From: JANNVZ01 sp046155615
Lineage (GTDB): Bacteria > Bacteroidota > Bacteroidia > Flavobacteriales_D > Sanyastnellaceae
NCBI GenBank assembly: GCA_046155615.1
Contig: JBJXFP010000080.1
Location: forward strand, 1 to 20,885
Direction: 5' to 3'
DNA length: 20,885 nucleotides
A program made the position numbers and the translations under genes. Under the pieces are notes generated by a model, which did no database searches, was not told where the DNA came from, and saw only the letters and a program-made list of their open reading frames with translations. Shown here piece by piece: positions 16,080-20,885 of this stretch (position 1 is the first letter of the stretch; every line of letters begins with the position of its first letter).

Positions 16080-19000
16080 CTATCGCATGACTTCAAATTT
16101 TCGAAATTCGTCTCCCACTCTCAGAAAGTAAATTCCACTACTCATATCAATTGTATCGATTGTGTTCATCTGTGATTTGAGTAATATCCTTTTTACTAAA
16201 CGCATATCAGCAGCATAAATCTCCACATAAGTATTTATCAATTTTGAATGACAACTCAGGTTTAAGTATGTGCTTGTTGGATTCGGAAAAATGAAAAAGG
16301 CAGCTGAATTATTTTCTTCTTCAATGCCAATGCAATCATCCACTACAATATTATCGGCTGCTGTTCCGCTGCATCCGTCATTGTTGGTATAGTTGTAAGT
16401 GATGGTATATGTGTTAGCGGTGTTTGTATTCAATTGGTTTCCGTTAACTGAGTTGCCGCTAAATGTACCTCCAATAGGCAGGCCACCATTGAGTGTGTAC
16501 GGCATTTGATTGAGACAAAGACTATCATCTAACAGCGTCAATGACACTACCGGGTTTTCATTCACTACCACATTTACTTCATCCAAGTTGGAGCACCCAA
16601 ATGAATCAGTGCCTTCTACTGAATAGGTCTGATTGGAAGCTGGACTAACAGTAATAGAGTTGGAAGTTTGATTGGTACTCCAGATATAAGAAGCTCCACC
16701 AGATGCCAACAATGTTGTTGACTCACCATCACAAATTTGTAAATCACCACTAATGTTAATGGCGGGTAAGTTGTGTACTTGAATCAATGAGCCAGCAGTA
16801 TCGGCACATCCAAATTCATTTTCATATATGTAGAAAAGCAAATAGTATCCTGCGCCAAAAGCAGGATCAAAGAATTCATTCAAAGTGCCTTGACCAATGA
16901 AGTAGCCACCAGCTGGAGTACCTTCTTCTATTAGTACCATTGGGTCGTTAACGCACATGTCAGTGTATGGAAATTGCCAAACGACTGTTGGAGTTGGATT
17001 TACTGTCCATGAAACTGACGCTGAATTTTGACAGCCATATTCGTCCGTTATTGTAACCGAATTACTTCCTGATTCGGTAGCAATAAATTCAAAGTTGTTT
17101 GTGTTTTGTCCTGTGGACCAGGCAATGATTTCCGCATTGCTCACATGCAATTCTATAGTGCTGCCTTCGCATGCAACATCAGGACTTGCATAGGCATTAA
17201 TAAAAGGCGCATTATGAACTTCTACTTCGATGCTGGCCTCACCTGTGCCACATCCATCTCCTTCTACAATATAAGTAACCGTATGCACACCGGCACCCGC
17301 CACCGAAGGTGAAAACATATTGCCACTTACACCATTTCCAAAAAATGCGCCTCCTTCAACTGTAGTCAATATTTCTTCAGCATCATCATAAATGCAGTAG
17401 TCAGACTGTATTCCGGACAAAACAGGATTCGCTCCATCAGGCAACTCATCTATAGTGAAAGTATCTGTACCTGTGCATCCAAATTCATCCGTTCCTGTTA
17501 CCTCCCAGATAACATCTGCAAAAATTATGTATAACACACTTGCACCATTGGGCTCCGCATTTCCGGTCCATTCATAAGTGCTTGCGCCCGTAGCATTGAA
17601 TATGAGCGTGTCACCATCGCAACCCGATTGAATCTCTTCTACCACGTTTACCATTGGATTGGGATGTACCAAAAAGGAAATTTCTACAGTGTCACTTGGG
17701 CAGCCCTCAGGAGAAAAACCATATAATGAGTAAGTAGTAGATTCATCAATTTGGAAATAGGCTCCTTGGCTGACCGTAGGTGGCTCTTGCGTCAATGGCC
17801 ATTGCGCATCTGTTGTTACCAGTATGGCTACCTCATCTCCTTCACACACTTCTGAGCCGGTGCCTACAGCGGACATGGAAGGAGCAGTTCCAACGTTCAA
17901 AGTGACAATGGTTGAGATGGCCGAAAGCTCATTGCTATTGGTAACATAACAAATGTATGTTCCTCCCATATCTTCTGTAATATTTTCGAAGGTTAAGTTG
18001 GAATTTGTTTCTCCAGCGAGTAGGACAAAGTCGCGAAACCACTGGTAAGTGTATTCATCGGAGCTTGTGCTCGCAGACACGCTGATGCTGTTTCCTTCAC
18101 AAGCTGTTTCGGTTTGTGAGGTCGCAATTACACTTATTTCATTTGGTATATGATTAATCCAATAAGGCTCTGCCCCATATTCAATCGTAGTTGCGGTGAA
18201 CATGATTTTATCTCCAACTATGCGTGGGCTTTTAGGAAATGATGTCTGAGTTCCGGGCCATATATCTGCCAATAATTCTGTGGTAGAAGTGGTACCGAGT
18301 GTCTTCCAAACTTCCCTTCCATGCACGCCATCATCTGCTATATAATAGGCGTTGCCATCGGCAAAATAAAAGAGAGTTGGATCAGAACTTTCGGGCCCGG
18401 GATTAATATCGTACAACAATGAAAGCGTGTTGGTCTGTGAGTCATAAATCACCAATTCATTTCCCGCTCCGGGATAGTCATAAGGGAAAATAAGTTTGGT
18501 ACCGATACCCACCAGATGATTCCAATTAGACTCCAAGTCGCTCGGCAATGGCATTTCGAAGGGATGAAAGAACTCATCGCTGAGGGTGTTGTATCCAAGG
18601 ATATTCATATCATCGCCTGCATCACCAAAATATGTAACAGTGTCAAGCGCATACATGAAAGGTCCACTATGAGCCCAATTGGAATACAATTCTCCCCATG
18701 GTGAATAATAGACCGTTTGACCATCGGAATCATATCTGCCGGAATTTTCAAATGGCTCTCTACCGATGATTGCCCCCACACCGAGGTCTGGGTTATTCAA
18801 CCGCCCACCTCCGACCACCCCTCCAAATACAGGACCCCATGTGCCCAAATTGGGTGGAAAGGTCTGGACAATGGAGTACATCGAAAATTCATTGCCAGTA
18901 TTTGCTATGAAGTTAACCTCATTACCATAGGTGCTGCAATGAAAAAACATAGGATTTAAAACTGAGCCTACGTTCACCAAAGCATCGGTAGAATTATTGA

Positions 19001-20768
19001 TTGCCTTTATAGAATTGTTATTAGCCGTGAAATAAACAAAGTCATTACAAGCCGCCATGTTATTGATGTTTGACGATGCTGTTCCAGCATTGATGTCAGT
19101 CAGTCTGAATGTACCCGCATCGCTTCCATCAGAGCGCCACATTTCTTCACCATGCAGATATGTAGTTGCCTTAAAATATACTTTGTCGCCTGAAGCGGTC
19201 AAGTCTTTTGGAAGCGAAGAGTCCTCGCCTGTAACAATGTCCTTGGTGAGGTGTGTGCCTGCCTCTGTTCCATCAGTTGCCCAAACCTCATCTTCATAGT
19301 CATAATGGTCGCCTATGAAATAAAAAGCGTTTGATGTTTTTACAAAATCGTGTGCATCAGAACCATCGAATAAACCGACATAATTATTTTCTTCTACCAT
19401 TGTTATCACTCCGGTTGATTCGTGAATGCGGTAATAATGTGGCAATTCACTAGGAGCATTCTCAGTAAACATGCATTGACCAGCGTATAGAAATAATGGA
19501 GCCAGATAAAGGTCTATAGGAAAGTCAAGCATTACTGTGCCACCAACGCTGCCATCTGTTCTCCAAAATGTATCCTCAGCATTCTGGTCATATGCCTGCA
19601 AATACATGTGCCCGCCACAAGCCTGAAAATCTCTGTAATTCGTACCACCATTGTTGGGCAAATCTGTCATCCAGATTTGTGTGCCAACAAGGGTTCCGTT
19701 AGTTCGCCAAATGGCCGCACCATCTTCCAATGGTTGAATGAAGTAGACATGACCATTGAATGCTTCCAACTCAATCGGGTAAGTTCCAAACTCTATATCC
19801 GGAGATAAGTCTGCAAACAAATCAGTACCTGCAATAGTTCCGTCACTGCGCCACAGTTCATAACCTGAGTCATAAGCAAAGCCCTTGAAATACACATAGT
19901 CACCCAAAACTGTTAGTTCGAAGGCCCATTCATATTCAAGCGCTAACAAAGTACTTATAGAATAAACAGCATAAGTTCCCAAAGGGGTTCCATCGGTAAC
20001 CCAGAGCTCGTAAATTACATCACTAAAATCATAAACTACTTTGCTGAAATACAATTTGTCATTGTGAACCAGGTATTGCTGATAGCCTGCTCCATATTGG
20101 ATTTCGGTTAGATAAGTCATTGTGATTCCATCAGTAGACCACCACTCCTCATTGAAAAATTCATCAAAGTGTTGTATAAGTAGTTTGCCGTTCACAACGT
20201 AGGCAAGATTACCAGTATCATATGAAGCTCCTACGTCAGGAAAATCATAAAAGAAAGTGGCTTGTAAGTCACCCGCTTCATATTTATAAATACCAGTTTC
20301 ATGATTGGGATCTATCTCATCGTATTCTTGAGTGATGAACAATGTTTCATCAAGTACCGCAAGATGTGTAAGCTCACGGTAAACTGTATTGGCCGCAACT
20401 TCCACTTCTTCATGTGCGGTCAAAAACTCACCATCAGTGGTCCAAATTTCAGTACCGCTCACAGGCATATCCACTATGAACAAGAGTTGATTATTAAAGA
20501 CAACAAATTCTCTTGGATTAGAGCTTGCCTCTTCGGGATTTATATCTGCCAGCAGATAGGTGCCTTCATCAGTACCATCGCTTCGCCAAAGCTCACGACC
20601 ATGATATATATCGGTATAGCTGAAATACAAAACACCATTGAACTCAATGCGTTCGCCCGGACCATAACCATTGTATGGCGGGTTGTTGACATCTTTCAAT
20701 AATGTTGGTTGAGCAATGCCTAAAATCGAGATTTGAAAAAGAACAGAAAGTAGAAGTAATCTAATCAT
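16080..20768 (-). CDS. T9SS-exported ELWxxDGT repeat protein with Ig-like domains
   Basis: A 1562-residue secreted protein. I chose the ATG at 20768 because it opens a clean signal peptide (MIRLLLLSVLFQISILGIAQ); the frame extends to a GTG at 20858, but a -7 promoter box lies there. Residues 30-875 carry about ten ELWxxDGT-type repeats: RELWRSDGTDEGT (68), TEIWTTDG, YELWVTDGTPLGT (263), YELWRSDGTIAGT (303), AAIWRTNGTLVGT, DTFWRTDGSVGGT, DEVWATDGTEAGT (493), EEMWRSDGSDAGT and a degenerate REVWKTLGT (818). An immunoglobulin-like domain follows (875-960, YTYQWFRD, MGGTYICYVTNS), then about six PKD/SprB-like modules with paired cysteines (960-1477, such as VCEGDEV, GCSGTA). It ends in a T9SS type A sorting domain (1490-1562: FIFPNPTSTYLNLS, MSSGIYFLRVGDEF). 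It is probably displayed or released at the surface; an adhesive role is inference. Confidence 0.9.
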   Translation of the reverse strand: MIRLLLLSVLFQISILGIAQPTLLKDVNNPPYNGYGPGERIEFNGVLYFSYTDIYHGRELWRSDGTDEGTYLLADINPEEASSNPREFVVFNNQLLFIVDMPVSGTEIWTTDGEFLTAHEEVEVAANTVYRELTHLAVLDETLFITQEYDEIDPNHETGIYKYEAGDLQATFFYDFPDVGASYDTGNLAYVVNGKLLIQHFDEFFNEEWWSTDGITMTYLTEIQYGAGYQQYLVHNDKLYFSKVVYDFSDVIYELWVTDGTPLGTYAVYSISTLLALEYEWAFELTVLGDYVYFKGFAYDSGYELWRSDGTIAGTDLFADLSPDIEFGTYPIELEAFNGHVYFIQPLEDGAAIWRTNGTLVGTQIWMTDLPNNGGTNYRDFQACGGHMYLQAYDQNAEDTFWRTDGSVGGTVMLDFPIDLYLAPLFLYAGQCMFTENAPSELPHYYRIHESTGVITMVEENNYVGLFDGSDAHDFVKTSNAFYFIGDHYDYEDEVWATDGTEAGTHLTKDIVTGEDSSLPKDLTASGDKVYFKATTYLHGEEMWRSDGSDAGTFRLTDINAGTASSNINNMAACNDFVYFTANNNSIKAINNSTDALVNVGSVLNPMFFHCSTYGNEVNFIANTGNEFSMYSIVQTFPPNLGTWGPVFGGVVGGGRLNNPDLGVGAIIGREPFENSGRYDSDGQTVYYSPWGELYSNWAHSGPFMYALDTVTYFGDAGDDMNILGYNTLSDEFFHPFEMPLPSDLESNWNHLVGIGTKLIFPYDYPGAGNELVIYDSQTNTLSLLYDINPGPESSDPTLFYFADGNAYYIADDGVHGREVWKTLGTTSTTELLADIWPGTQTSFPKSPRIVGDKIMFTATTIEYGAEPYWINHIPNEISVIATSQTETACEGNSISVSASTSSDEYTYQWFRDFVLLAGETNSNLTFENITEDMGGTYICYVTNSNELSAISTIVTLNVGTAPSMSAVGTGSEVCEGDEVAILVTTDAQWPLTQEPPTVSQGAYFQIDESTTYSLYGFSPEGCPSDTVEISFLVHPNPMVNVVEEIQSGCDGDTLIFNATGASTYEWTGNAEPNGASVLYIIFADVIWEVTGTDEFGCTGTDTFTIDELPDGANPVLSGIQSDYCIYDDAEEILTTVEGGAFFGNGVSGNMFSPSVAGAGVHTVTYIVEGDGCGTGEASIEVEVHNAPFINAYASPDVACEGSTIELHVSNAEIIAWSTGQNTNNFEFIATESGSNSVTITDEYGCQNSASVSWTVNPTPTVVWQFPYTDMCVNDPMVLIEEGTPAGGYFIGQGTLNEFFDPAFGAGYYLLFYIYENEFGCADTAGSLIQVHNLPAINISGDLQICDGESTTLLASGGASYIWSTNQTSNSITVSPASNQTYSVEGTDSFGCSNLDEVNVVVNENPVVSLTLLDDSLCLNQMPYTLNGGLPIGGTFSGNSVNGNQLNTNTANTYTITYNYTNNDGCSGTAADNIVVDDCIGIEEENNSAAFFIFPNPTSTYLNLSCHSKLINTYVEIYAADMRLVKRILLKSQMNTIDTIDMSSGIYFLRVGDEFRKFEVMR

Positions 20769-20857
20769 TTTATAAATTTTGAAAGTGTCACAATATGAAA
20801 AAATCCATACTAATTGAAACATTGAAAATCTCATTCTTCCTATGAAGATTCGGAGCA

Positions 20858-20865
20858 CAAATTTA
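20858..20865 (-). promoter_or_regulatory. Possible -7 element for the ELWxxDGT gene
   Basis: The minus strand reads TAAATTTG, an exact TAnnTTTG match, about 90 bases before the ATG at 20768. The matching -33 TTG would fall at or beyond the window edge, so only the -7 box is visible. Confidence 0.4.
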
Positions 20866-20885
20866 GCTTCTCATCACACCCTCAC

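Overview
The window comes from a member of the Bacteroidota. Three things point there: two very large secreted proteins and one orphan fragment carry type IX secretion (T9SS) type A C-terminal sorting domains; several genes are preceded by the Bacteroidota-type -7 promoter element TAnnTTTG rather than a TATAAT box; and there are family-typical items such as ELWxxDGT repeats, a propeller/Y_Y_Y sensor kinase and an 'LKNGSVIRGQI' outer-membrane protein. I cannot name a genus from the sequence. No RNA gene or CRISPR array was found.

Layout. 1-4335 (minus): a secreted CotH-kinase/lamin-tail protein with its own Bacteroidota-type promoter, followed without a gap (TAA directly abutting ATG) by a second exported protein that runs off the left edge. 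4370-4440: a perfect 28-bp inverted repeat. 4567-5306 (minus): a membrane-anchored DUF2459/TIGR02117 protein. 5300-7470 (plus): an accessory patch holding a decayed IS4-type transposase start, a small lipoprotein, GC-rich mini-hairpin repeats, a DUF2283 gene with an intrinsic terminator, and a frameshifted IS1-family transposase. 7596-9776 (plus): a B12-binding-type radical SAM protein with a TTG start.

9903-11077 (minus): a two-gene unit of an outer-membrane beta-barrel-like protein and a small bitopic membrane protein. 11256-15141 (minus): a complete two-component system, with a periplasmic-propeller histidine kinase followed by its NarL-type response regulator. 15244-16040 (minus): a small module of a 47-aa ORF, an antitoxin-like gene, and a RelE/ParE-type toxin gene broken by one TGA codon; a detached T9SS sorting-domain tail is fused to its end. 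16080-20865 (minus): a 1562-residue T9SS-exported ELWxxDGT/Ig-like repeat protein with its -7 promoter element at the right edge.

Together the region serves the cell surface: two giant T9SS cargo proteins, outer-membrane proteins and a sensor kinase/regulator pair, with insertion-sequence debris and a broken toxin-antitoxin module between them. No gene cluster here looks like a complete new defence or biosynthetic system. The least explained items are the lone radical SAM protein, the 47-aa ORF ahead of the antitoxin, and the two kinds of palindromic repeat.
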